NCBI GenBank assembly: GCA_032622095.1
Contig: CP136062.1
Location: 130,899,282 to 130,963,281, forward strand
Source of the DNA: Siphonodentalium dalli
Taxonomy: Eukaryota > Mollusca > Scaphopoda > Gadilida > Siphonodentaliidae
Reading direction: 5' to 3'
DNA length: 64,000 nt
The translations under genes were made by a program, and so were the position numbers. The notes beneath the pieces were generated by a model that saw nothing but the letters and a program-made list of their open reading frames with translations, was not told the origin of the DNA and made no database searches. Shown here one piece after another: positions 35,222-47,500 of the stretch. The number at the start of each line of letters is the position of its first letter. Position 1 is the stretch's first letter.

Positions 35222-37700
35222 GTATATTAACTATAATAGTTCAACTATAATAGTTGAATTTAGGTTGTGCCAGACCTGATAGTAATCATTCAAGAGCAGT
35301 GAAGCTTGATGTTTTTGTTGATTGTACTTCTGTCGTTGACACAGGTTTGTGTTCTTGTTGACTGTATACCTGCTTATTCAAATAATGTTGTTTGGACATT
35401 ACGTGTAACTGAATGTAACCATTGTACGAGATTGGTGTACATTTGCCTCTGTATATGTGAATGTTGATGATTATTTATTTCTGGTTGGTTATATGTTGAG
35501 CATACTGCAGATTAAAAGTATCTGAAGTAAAGATAGTCTAATTCATTTACTACCAGTGGGTGGTATTGTGTTAACCCGACGCCCAACAGCAATCGACAAC
35601 CTGACTCGGGGCTTCCATTCGTAATTTTCATTAAATTAGACAGTGTTTTGTCGCATGATGTTGGGTAAATTTAAATTGTAACACAGGTTTGTCCCCCATG
35701 GATCACTGATCATTACAAGATCGGAAGACTTTGCCATGCGGCAAGTCATTGGTAACGGTTGCTAGGCAACTACCCAGAATTTACTGGAAAATGCAATTAT
35801 AGCTTATAGTGCCAGTGATTGGGTTTTCGATGCAGGTAATACCTTGATGTGAAATTTGAGATATATCCGACCAGAAGAGTGAACCAAATGGCTTATTTAA
35901 GGGTAGCAACGGTTGCTAAGCAAATACCACACATGATAATTTGACACCATTTCACTAACCATTTTAAAAGTGGTATTTGTGTCTTTATTTAGACAGTGTC
36001 TAGTCACATGGTGTTGGTTATGTTCAAAGGGGGGCATATGTCTGAAACTGCAGGCATATTATGCATGGACCACTGATCATTAGAAGATCGGGGGACTTTG
36101 CCATCCGATCTCTCCTTGGTAATGGTTACTAGGCAGCTACCCAGAACATGAATATTTCACTTTTATCACAAGAATTCATGGTGGTATACTATGAGCACAA
36201 AGGAGAACCATAGACAATCTTCAATACATTCTAAATTTGACCAAAATTGCCTCATACTCTGTGGCAGAGACTGTTTATACCTTGAAATTATATTTGGTTG
36301 TATTCACCAAGGCCACATATACGCGAAACTTTCTGCAACCGCATCATCACATTGACCCCTTCTCCCTGATGTACCTTATAGCTGCTGCACACAAAACCAT
36401 AAATAGAAAATTGCGTGAATGTTCAACATTGAAACAACATCTTTAAATGATGATCACCTAATATTTAGCACGAGTACGTGGGTGGTAATGATAAGATATT
36501 TTCAAACAAAAAGATACTGAAAACTAATAGTGTGCAGTGCGTAGTAGCATATTCCAGTTATAAAGTGGCCACTGAAGTAATTTGAAAAAAATTGTCTGCC
36601 AAGAAACTGGTTTAGTTACAGCGTGAACATTAGTCTACATAAATTGTATGATTTACCAACTCTTTGGTCTGGTGAGAGGTGGTGCTAATCTATTGAAGAT
36701 ATAAGTGTTTCTTTACAGTATGATAAACATGGCGACATATGTGTATGGTTTATTATCATGGATAATGTTGAACATTCCGGAAAGTAACTTGTAATTATAC
36801 CCCAATGGTATGCACTATAGTTTCTGTGTTACATTCAATAAATGGCCCGACAGTTGGATGATGAACAAACAGAAAAGCCAAACTTTAAAGATGTTAATCA
36901 CTGGGGTTTGACTTCCCTTGCAGTGACCGACAAATCTTTCAGAAGGATCTGTTTTAATGATCTGTGTACCTTTAAAGATATTTAACGACAGAATTGTATA
37001 TTATCAATACGTATTTTTACTCCCAGGTGGTTGTACAATATGTTGCTTTCACCTCGGTCACAGCACCGATTCTCGTAAATTCAGAGAAATGCACAACAAC
37101 CAGGATTTCGAAAGCTGCTACACATGCTAATCACACAATACCAGAATTGTATTAAAGCCATTCCATAAATCATAAGTTTCCCAAATAATTGAATTGCATG
37201 GGACTATTTTGTCTGCCTGTACCATAGTATTGTAGATTATGTGAATGTAAGCCACTGGGATATGCCATGCTTGAAATTAGGTGTGGTTACCGGCTCCCAG
37301 CAAATAAGTAAGTTGATATTGCCAGCTCCAAGATTCAGATTGTAATGTTTTTTTGGTATCATGGAACTCAGATGAGAGAAAAAGATCTGAGACTTGCTGA
37401 TGCCACTGAAATGCGTCAGCCATGCTCTAGTATGTTCATTGCTTGGACTACAGAATCACACAAAATGTGTGAAAAATTGTGGTTTCAGGTTTATAAAATA
37501 ATTTCATTTGAATATGATGGGTACCACTGTTACACTGAAGTTGGAAATATAATGGACAATCTGTAACGGGGGGGATGCATATTTTGTCTCCACCGTTATC
37601 AGACAGGTTCACATTTTTACCATTTTCTCTAAAATAATGCCATGACGTATAACATTTGTAACTAAGTAAGGGCAGTGGGGGTTCGGGACAACTCTGGTTA
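35222..37700. other. Intergenic DNA with a duplicated X-box-bearing block
   Basis: No gene recognised. Positions 35642-35780 and 35988-36140 are diverged direct copies (ATGGATCACTGATCATTACA, AGATCGGAAGACTTTGCCAT). The first contains GTTGCTAGGCAAC at 35758-35770. Short ORFs at 36237-36446 and 37345-37566 show no family features. Confidence 0.5.
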
Positions 37701-37703
37701 ATT

Positions 37704-38071
37704 TAAAGGCACAGGTGACCTTCGCGGTGGGTATGCTGTTAAAATAGTCACACCCGTTAAAACTGTCATGAACAGAAATAAAATTAAAATATAGACATGT
37801 TTTTGTTCTTATACCAATCATAAATATTGCGTAAATAGTATGTTGTCAAGTTCATATGTTGTGTTATGTAAACAGAAGCCAGGTTCTGTAACATTTTTGG
37901 CTTTTGTTTACATAAAGCATATGAACTCAACAATAACATACAATTTATGCGATATTTAATATGATTGGTATAAGATGCCTATATTTTAATATTCTTTCTG
38001 TTCATAGCGATTTTAACAAATGTGACTATTTTAATAGCAAATCCCATTGCAAAGGCCATTCATGCCTTTAA
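37704..38071. repeat. Foldback element, ~175-bp diverged arms
   Basis: Left arm 37704-37881 and right arm 37898-38071 pair imperfectly (GGCTTTTGTTTACATAAAGC, ATGAACTCAAC, TTAAAATAGTCACA) around a 16-bp loop. Intergenic. Confidence 0.8.
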
Positions 38072-39267
38072 GTGGACAAATCTACCTTTGAACATCCTTT
38101 CCTTCTGAGACTAACAAAACATATCTGACACTGAAACAAAGGCCATAATGATCCTGGTAAAGCAATTATTTAAGCCGAACAAGGTGGATAACTTGGTTTG
38201 GCAGTGGTAGACAAACTATGCTATGTCAACATCATCCCCCCCCCACATTGGTAAGCACCAGATATCTATATCTCCAATAAGTCTATTAAAATTGACAAAA
38301 AATACTGCCACTGGATCTGGGTGTAAAGTCTGCTATAGAAGTGCAAAGAAACGATGCTTGAATGTAAACCAGTGTTATCCCCACATGGCTGGTGCCTTCG
38401 ACTATATCCCCTGAGGCTGAATCTCCTCCCCGGTTCGGGTGATTCACAAACCAACCAACTCAGCTGCTCCACCTTCCCAGCTAGTTTGTACAAAGTGAGG
38501 TATCAGCTAGTAAAAAGTCCACAACATCTAATGTTTATGTTTTAATTTCAAAAAGATATCTAACAAATGTAAAACGATAAAAACACAAATCATGAAACAA
38601 TGGTGGTGATTTTAAATCTTTAAGTGAGTTTTATGAAAATGATATATGAGAATAATTATGTAACTTCTGTTCATGGCAGTTGTTAAGTTCCACATGAAAT
38701 TGGTCCAAAGAGCTATCCTCTGATTACTAAAGATACTGTATCTCTTCCCAGAAAGTTTTATATCGTTTCCAGGGTATAAAATAATAAATATGAATCGAGA
38801 ACACCTGTCCAGAAAAGTTATCAATTAATATAAATTTTATTTAGAATTTCTTATCACATCGTGGGACAGTTTCAGGGGCTATATTTAGAAAAAAATATGC
38901 ATGAAACCATTCTGAGAAAACCAAGAAGGAGAACTCTATCTTGTTAGCACCCTCATAACGGCAAATTGCATTTCAACTATAGATTCCACCATGATCTTAT
39001 GATCGAAATAAACCACTTTATTATGCATGTGTGGACATATAATCTACCAAATCTTCAGTTGTGTCTGTATTTTCTCCACAAATTAGCTATTCATAGTCCT
39101 GAGATTGGGATTTATAAAAATGATGTTGTTGTAATTGTGGCCCGGAAGAGATAGACCATCTTTAAGAACAGACAACAAAAGCTTGGTGGGCCAATACGTA
39201 TGGTGAATGAATTTCTACAACCTTTCTTTGTCATGTAAAAGTACATCATTGTAGGACTGAGTCATGA
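38072..39267. other. Intergenic DNA, nothing recognised
   Basis: AT-rich unique sequence with only short random ORFs. A C-run lies at 38238-38246. Confidence 0.5.
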
Positions 39268-39530
39268 TTAACCCTTCTATGACTGGAGCTTCCAGAATTT
39301 TTGTGAAAACCCTGTGCCAATGCATTCTCTTATATATGCGAGTCTCCCATAGGGAGCCGCGCATATTTTAGAGAATACATTGGCCTACCAATATTTAACT
39401 TGACCTTGTAAGCCAATGCATTCTCTTACATATGCGAGGCTCCCTATGGGAGACTGGTGTATATAAGAGAATGCACTGGCACAGGATATTTAATGCTGCA
39501 CCAGTGCTGCTCCCGTCATGAAAGGGTTAA
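39268..39530. mobile_element. Paired-hairpin TTAA MITE, copy 4
   Basis: TTAACCCTTCTATGACTGGA at the left and CCGTCATGAAAGGGTTAA at the right, with two CATTCTCTTATATATGCGAG hairpins. The DNA to its right (TTATCTTGGTACCTGGTTTG) also matches the right flank of copy 1 at 9710-9830, so the MITE sits inside a larger repeat in both places. Confidence 0.78.
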
Positions 39531-39739
39531 ATTCAGCATACTTTTATGTGTTCCCATACCATGCTATGGTACAAATTATCTTGGTACCTGGTTTGATCAT
39601 CCATCATGTTTATGCCCATCTGCCCTGATATGTCTGGCAGTATGGCAAGCATCTGTAGATAATGTCCAAAAATGCTAAATATATTATGGCTGTGTCTGCC
39701 TCTGTCTCGAAAGATCAGTGCAGATCCCGTCATGAAAGA

Positions 39740-41239
39740 GTTAATTAACCCTTTTATTACTGAATGTATTATCCCCATTCAATTATTAAACAATACGTTG
39801 GAATGGTCCAGTATTCATATGGAGGGATTATTCCAGAAACCCGAGGGATCTATATTTGTCTTATTTTTTTATATTATCTGAATGCACCAGCACATGAAGA
39901 GTGGATCATCCCATTTCAACACAAAGTTATAGTACTGAATGGTTGAATCAATTTCGAAATCAAAGAATTAATTTTACAAATGCAATCTTTTAAATCCAAA
40001 AACCCATCTGGTTAATGATGCGAACAATGTTATCATTTCTTTGGTGATGGCCAGAAATAGGATTCCACAAAAATACTACTGAAGAGTAAATGTCATGATG
40101 AGATTCTAAGGCTAAATATCTATATTGGTAACAATCTGGATTAGAATTGGAAAATAGCTTTTAGATTAACTGTTGTATAGAAATACCATAACTTTATGAC
40201 ATAAAATGATAAAATAGATATTTGTCAGAATTTCTTTACAAAAAGTTAGAACTAAAACAGTTATTTCCCATGATCTCATCCAATTAAACTACTTTTTGTT
40301 ACTAAAAATATATATGTTCAGAAGAATTTGAAGAATGATAATAGGTATTTTAACTAAATTTTTCAAAACACATAGCCTTATGTAAAATAGAAATCAATCC
40401 AGATCCCCCCAAGTAAAGAACTTATGCCTAAAAAAAAGACCTTTGTTCTCGCTAACCTGGGTGTCCCTATTTTGAAATGCTGAACCTACACATTTTATTG
40501 TGGACTTGGGAACTCTACTAAAAAATATATTACAAATGTCTTTTGATGAGTTAAAGACGGTTTTGTAATCCGGTAGCATTATTTAACTGTTAAGAGAAAT
40601 AAATGACATTGATCAGTATACATGTTGGAACATTGAATTTGACTTCAATTTTCCCCATTTGACTGTGCCCCTACTTCATCTTACAACTGGATGATTCCAA
40701 ATAAAGACAAAATGGTTTGTGAAAGATTTGATTGTATCTTTATACAATGTATTTACCAGCCTGATGTTGCTTGCGGGTTAAACATTGGGGGTGGGCATTA
40801 TGTTGTTGAAATAATTGGAAGATATTGAAAAAAAATGTTCACCTTCCTACCAACCCTATTTTTTTAAGTTCGGAAACAAAGGTATTTTTTTTAGAACTTA
40901 GGTTGAACAGCAGCAGTAGAGGGGTATACATCGGTCATTGATGTCATCACTTTAATATTCCACTGCGTTATTTCCACAAAAAACGGCAAAATATATTCAA
41001 AAAGAGTACAAAATGTTCATCTCAACTTCTGTCTGCTTTTTTCTCTATGAGATATTCTGCCGATATTTAGGATTTCCAGTATGTTAGTGATATCTTCAGC
41101 CTGTCATGCAAAGGCAATTAGAAGGTCAAATGTCAAGAGTCTTATGAATATACATGACATTGAGGACAGAAACTTTAGTGATTATGGTCTTAATTTAAAT
41201 TTGTTTTTAAATAATGCTACATGACTTAAAGTAATCAAT
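39740..41239. other. Intergenic DNA downstream of PARP2
   Basis: No gene recognised. A TTAACCCTTTTATTACTGAA start at 39743 and ATAGTACTGAATGGTTGAAT near 39945 suggest one more degraded TTAA element. The remainder is AT-rich. Confidence 0.4.
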
Positions 41240-41245
41240 TTTATT
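41240..41245 (-). promoter_or_regulatory. Candidate PARP2 polyadenylation signal
   Basis: AATAAA on the - strand, about 145 nt after the PARP2 stop codon. This is a plausible 3'UTR length, but the region is AT-rich and chance matches are common. Confidence 0.4.
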
Positions 41246-41390
41246 CTAACATAATCTGTTCTTGATTCTGGATTGTTTGGCAAACAACATTGTTGATATT
41301 TTTAGATTTTTATGAGATATCTCATATCTCATATTATTCTTGCTTGATGAGTAAAGAGTACAGATGACATCTATTGGCATTTAGATGGTA

Positions 41391-41544
41391 CTATTTGAAA
41401 TTGAACTTGACTTTGACGAGATATTTCATCTTGATCTGGCTTGTTTGGTAAACAATGAATTCATTGTAGTTAAGAGTGTAACCGTTGGGATTCGTTACCC
41501 CAGTCTTGGCCTCTTTCCCGAGTGGAACAATCATGCCATCACTC
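41391..41544 (-). CDS. PARP2: PARP2 exon 7: catalytic Glu, C-terminus and stop
   Basis: Encodes [40 protein letters not shown] and [10 protein letters not shown], then TAG. Glu243 of NYNEFIVY is the catalytic Glu needed for chain elongation. Most PARP1/2 proteins have NEYIVY; here Tyr is replaced by Phe. Acceptor TTTTCAG. Residues 215-265. Confidence 0.97.
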
Positions 41545-44500
41545 CTGAAAATAAGGATTTCAAATCAGACTAGTTGCTGCACTGAACATCACATCAGCGG
41601 ACCCCTTTCAATTTGGATTACCCAGTGCAAAGTTCAGAGACACATATAAACAATGTCAAATGGACCAAGACTTGCGTTTTCCCAAATAACTCGCCCAAAT
41701 CTGATATATACACAATGTAGTAACTTTTCAGAAACATTTCAGATAGCAATCTTATTATGGTGTTTTATCTCAATAAAGCGCAGTCAGTGACATGGATATA
41801 GATTCTCCAAGATTTCGTTGAACATAAGGTAATGATTATCTGCATTTACCCGATAAAAAATACCGCATAACCAGGTCTGAAAATAAAAGGTCGGTAGACC
41901 TCATGTCCGCCTCTAAGTGTCGGCTTGATATGACAGTTGTTTGCGCATAAAAACCTGTCTTTAGTGCTAGTAAACCTACATACCAAATTTAATTTCATTC
42001 AGTACACATTTACTAAAGTTATCATCCGGAAACCTCAAATTGGCAAAAATTCTAAGGCAAAAAGGGACATAACTCTGGTGAAAATTGGCGGGCGGTACCC
42101 GAATTCGAACTTGACCTGTGTTTTGCTGGGAGAAAGACACATACGAACTTTGGTTCAGATCAAATAATCCAAACTGGAGTTATCGGTCGGAAACCAAAAA
42201 TGTTAACAGACGGTCAAATTCTAAGTCGAAAAAGGGCCATAACTCATGTAAAAATAATTGGACGGAACTCATATTCGAACTTGGCCTGTATCTTTAGCTG
42301 GGAAATACACACCCCAACTTTGGTTCAGATCAAATAATCCAAACTGGAGTTATCGGTCGGAAACCAAAAATGTTAATAGACGGTAAAATTCTAAGTCGAA
42401 AAAGGGGCATAACTCTGATGAAAATGGGCGGACCGAACCAGAATTCGAACTTGACCTGTCTTTTCTGCTAGTAAACCCACATACCAAATTTAATTTAATT
42501 TGGTTCACTCTAACTAAAGTTATCATCCGGAAACCTCGGACGCACGGACGGGCGCATGGACGGACGTGCTGATTATAATAGTCCTCCGAACCCGTTGGGT
42601 CGGCGGACAATTAGGGCTACAACGATTCATTGCATTTTAAAGTTCATGATGCAATGGATCTTATTGGGAGGGTGGGATGCAATGCAAAAACAATTCATGT
42701 TTGCAGAGTTGTCAATAGTCTGAGATCCAAACTTTTCCACTCAAAACTTCCCATCTGGGCAGATCTGGGGACTGTGTTAGCTGTTATAGTCTACTTCTAA
42801 TACCTGGCCATGCATTTTGATAATTTTAATTAGGTCTTGTGATTTACTTCAATTAATATGCTGAGGTGAACACTGATGAGAATATACATATTAAAAATGA
42901 TTAAGTGGTTCATCTAGTTTTCACAGCTCTCAGTTGCCAAAAATTTGCATCGCGATGCAGAATTTGCATCGCATTGCAGAATGAGGTCCCTTGAGGGTGC
43001 TTTTAGTGATGCTGAGACCAAACTCAAGTTCCCAGATGGTGATGTGCACCCATTGGGCACCTCAAATATGCATTGTTGTCTTCCAATTTGAGGATATAGA
43101 GAAACTAAACTAAAAAAAAAAAGAATCTTTCTAAAGAAGATTCTAGAGAACCTAAAAAAACTTTTTAATTTGACAATAGAGATACTTTCCAGAGAAGATG
43201 AAACCTAAGCAGAATGAGGGGCCCAAAAGGAGAATATATAGGCTTAAATTAACTATACCAAAAAGTGGTATGCGATTAAAGAATGAGCCAATGCAGAACA
43301 AACTCCACTCCACGTCTTTGAGAACTTTTAGATAAGTAAGTGATGTATTATCTATTATACTATTTTACTAGTGGAAATTGTCACAAAATTTATGCTATTG
43401 AATCGATTTGCCACTAATTTTGCAAACCATTCTCAGAATCAGATTTCAATTCAAAATTGATGTCACTTGGCTCAATGGCTTGACAATATCAGAACAATGT
43501 CAATTGAGTATAAGTACCATCTTATTCACTCTCTGCAGTGACAATAATTTTATTTCTTAGAATTTGTGATGAACAATGACGTTTCAGGAAAAGTTGAAGT
43601 CTTCCACAACAAAAATAGAGGTTCATTTGGTTTTCGGTGCGATTGAAAGTTTTATATTTTTTTTTATTGAGATCCTTTTTAATTTCATCATGTGATAATA
43701 ATCTTGTTCAATTGTACATGGCAAGTAGTATTCATTTTTCTTTTGCCTTGTAAGACGGAAGTTGTCGCAGGATAATTGTGACTAATTTGGTGACAAACCG
43801 GACTGTGTATCTTTAATGGTCTATAATAATTATACTCACATTGTATGAGCATCCTTCATATTTGGACCATGTGAGCCACAACCTTTTACACTATGTTTGC
43901 CCTTGGGAAGCTTATGTGCATTATAGTCTGCGGTAAGCAAATCATTAGTATCTCCAAGTGAAACCTGAAAGTGTTAAAAGCTTACAATTTACATATGGTC
44001 ATTAATTATTAATGAAATTACAAATGTAATTAATTTTTATCTTCTCATACTTTTTGTAACCGAAAAAAAAATGAAAAATGCACCACTCATTGAGAATTGT
44101 TCCCTAAATCTTTTCACGGATATGTGACACATGTCATGTGCAAAGCCATTACAGTATGAGCATTGTTAAGGGGGAATTAAAGCAGGGATGTCAACATGCT
44201 GTAATGTGTTTACCTGTTTACCTGTTAACATGAACTTTCCTGGAACATGTAACATTCTTTAAGACATATAATTTTAAGACACAAATTTGGAATGGAAATC
44301 AAATGTCTACAATTGCAAGTAGGTCAATATTCAATATGGACATATAGCTCACAGTCTTTCAATTTTGAGGCGCATAATTGCTCTTGTGTGACATTATTTG
44401 CGCGCCCCGTGGTCCCTTTTATATAGAAGGCGCGGGCCGGACTTGACACAAATTGACCAATGAAAAGGCCAGAAAATGTCAAGTCCCAAAATTTAAAGGA

Positions 44501-47500
44501 AAGTGAAACATTAAAGAGAACTTGAAAGTTTTAGGAACTATGAGATAACTTTAATAAGCTGAGCTCAGACAAACCAAAGGGAGCGTTTTATATGTGAGGA
44601 TATAAGTTTTAAAATAAAGTCTTTTAAGACGCAATTGGACCTCGCATGAAAAATCGCTCCCTTAGTCAATTGGACATCAGCAAGACTTTAATTTAAGAAA
44701 ATTGTGCACGTTGAGAGTGGTGCGCTGCAAAACCAACAGGAGCGTTCTTTGAAACAATTTATCCTCCACTGCATGATGTAAAAAAGTCAGAAGAAGATTA
44801 GGTTGCTAAAATTCGCTCCCAGTGTTTGTAGAACACAAAACTTTCACAGGATACTAATTTGTGGCGCATAACGCACTAAACAAACACCTTACATGCATGT
44901 TGTAAAATAGTTCCCTAACGAAAGTGATATTAAAAATACATATCAACATCAAATGAACAATTATCAGTCTGCAATTTAAACAGGCGAAATTAATACTCTA
45001 GGTCGAACAAGTACCACGTGACGTATTTCCGGATTTTGAGTTTGTAAGAATTGCAGATATGTACTTTCACAAAATGTATAAATATGTGGAACTGGGACGA
45101 GACCTTAGTCTTTATATGAAGCATTATATGCAGCACAAAAATGGTAAGTATGAATATATGAGCATGCGAAATATTTACACAATTGATGAATGAAGTTTCA
45201 GAAAATGAACAGTTTCAAGAGCGAGTGATGATGAGCGGCTTCCGGTAGATTTGAGATGACAAAACTGTGCAAATGCATTTTATGATATTTGAAGACAACG
45301 AATACATGTAGTGATGTATGGCTTTGATGAAGGGTGAAGTATAAGTTCCTTAATATGTATTTAACAAATATATGATATTTGGTGAAGTATGAATGAAAAT
45401 CCGAATGATTTAAATTTCCAGTATGCCCAATTTTGTTATATGTCTAGTACTACGAAGAATTAAACGATCAATAACAACAATTAAACGGTAGATATAATGA
45501 ACCCGAGCATCAAAAGTTATACACTGGAATGTTTTTTTTACCATAATGGTCTGTGCGTACTGTTGAATATGTGTGTCAGAGACAATCAAAGCGATCATCA
45601 AGGGAATCAAAGAGACAATGCTGTCAAAACAATCAATTATATTACACCGTCATCGCTCATTACTTGTAAGCATGTCGCAATAAAACATACACCAGACCCA
45701 ATGAAACAGGAAAGAGTAAACAGTACGGATTACCAATTTGCCATAATGACTTATCAGTAACAATGGACCTATCCGTAGATACCGCCCCAATTTCAATTAT
45801 TAGTAGAGCGGTTAAGAAAAAAATCATGCACTTTTGAGTAGAAGCATGAAACTTCTCACATATCATTATGGACATATATAGATCAATTTCTGATATGGAC
45901 CTAATTTCAAAAATTCAAAATGGCCGCCAAATCCAAGATGGCCGCCAAATGGGTCAAAACATTTCGCAGTGTCTAGTTATACACCGAATACAGAAAACAT
46001 ATTTGACATATGATGGTGTAGTTAATTGTTTGGTTTTCGCCGTACATATGCGTATATAATGAGACCAATTTTGTTAGCCATCACCCAAAATGGCCACCAA
46101 AATATCCCAAAATGGCCACCAAAATTTTTTAAAAAAATCTATTTTTCTTAAATTCTTCACTTCTTTCTAAATTATCCCAGACATTTTACGGGTAATGTGG
46201 TAATTTCTTCTCGTAATATTGACAGTAGTCATTTCCTATCAATTTGGAGCCATCATATGGGTATTCTGGGTTACCACCGGGCCATGTATATACACAGTTT
46301 TTTTAAATGACCATCAAATCACCCACATAGTACGTTAGTATTATTCCAACTACACTGTGTGCACTAAGAGCTCTGTAATGTATACAATAATTATCTTCTG
46401 GACATGAAAAATCGGTATCGCATTGTTGTTCATAAATTTATCTACTTTTACAAAAATTGCTGCCAAAATGGCCGCCATAATGGAACAAATCTAGATTTTC
46501 GTTAAAATTTACTATTTTTGGGCTAATTTTGCGACATACATTGTAAGGCCCATAGGCATGCACTTTTGAGTAGAACTATCAGACTTTGCATATATATAGT
46601 AGGACCATAGCTGATCAATTTCTGATATGGACCTATTTTCAAAAATCCAAAATGGCCGTCAAATCCAAGATGGCGGCCAAAGGGGTGACCGAATGGCCAT
46701 ATCTCTAGTTATACACCGATTACAGAAAACATATTTGACATATGGTGTTGTCGTTAATTGTTTGGTGTTCGCCATACATAAGTACATATAATGAGACCAA
46801 TTTTGTCAGCCATCCCCACAAGATGGCCACCAAAATATCCCAAAATGGCAACCAAACGTAGATTTTTTTTCACTTCTTTCTAAATTACCCCAGAAATGTT
46901 AAGGAGTATATGGTAATTTTCTCTCGTAATATTGATATTAGTCATTTCCCATCACTTTGGAGCCATTTCCGTTATTATTGGTTACAGCCTGGTCGTGAAA
47001 CAATAGTTTTAAAATAACGACCATCAAATCACCCAAGTAGTGCATTAGTGTTTAATATTCCATACACACTATGTGCATTAAGAAAACTGTAATGCACACA
47101 AGAGAATATTCCTTACAATTTATTGGGTTCATTTTGAGATAGAATTGGAACAGTACGATATATTTTATGATTTTGGACGGTCGGATAAAATGGAACACTT
47201 TTTTTGTTCTCAAAACCAATAAAATGAAAGTGGGTATGCGGTTTGACATGGGGCGGGCGGGAAAGGGGAAACCCACATATTATTTATTTTGGCCTTATAT
47301 ATCTAGTATAGTCTATACCGAACGTATTATATATAATGACCCCAATCGTGTGTAACAGATGAATTGTGACATGTGTGATGAGACTGTTGTAGTCTATACC
47401 GATCCTGTTGTCATATATAATGACCCTGAATCTGATAGTGTGTAAACAGATGTAGTGACTAGTGTAGCATGTATGATGACCCTGGTATAGTTTATGCTGG

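Noticed and set aside
37345-37566. 73-codon + strand ORF as an intergenic gene
   Set aside because: No domain, no splice partners and no conserved pattern.
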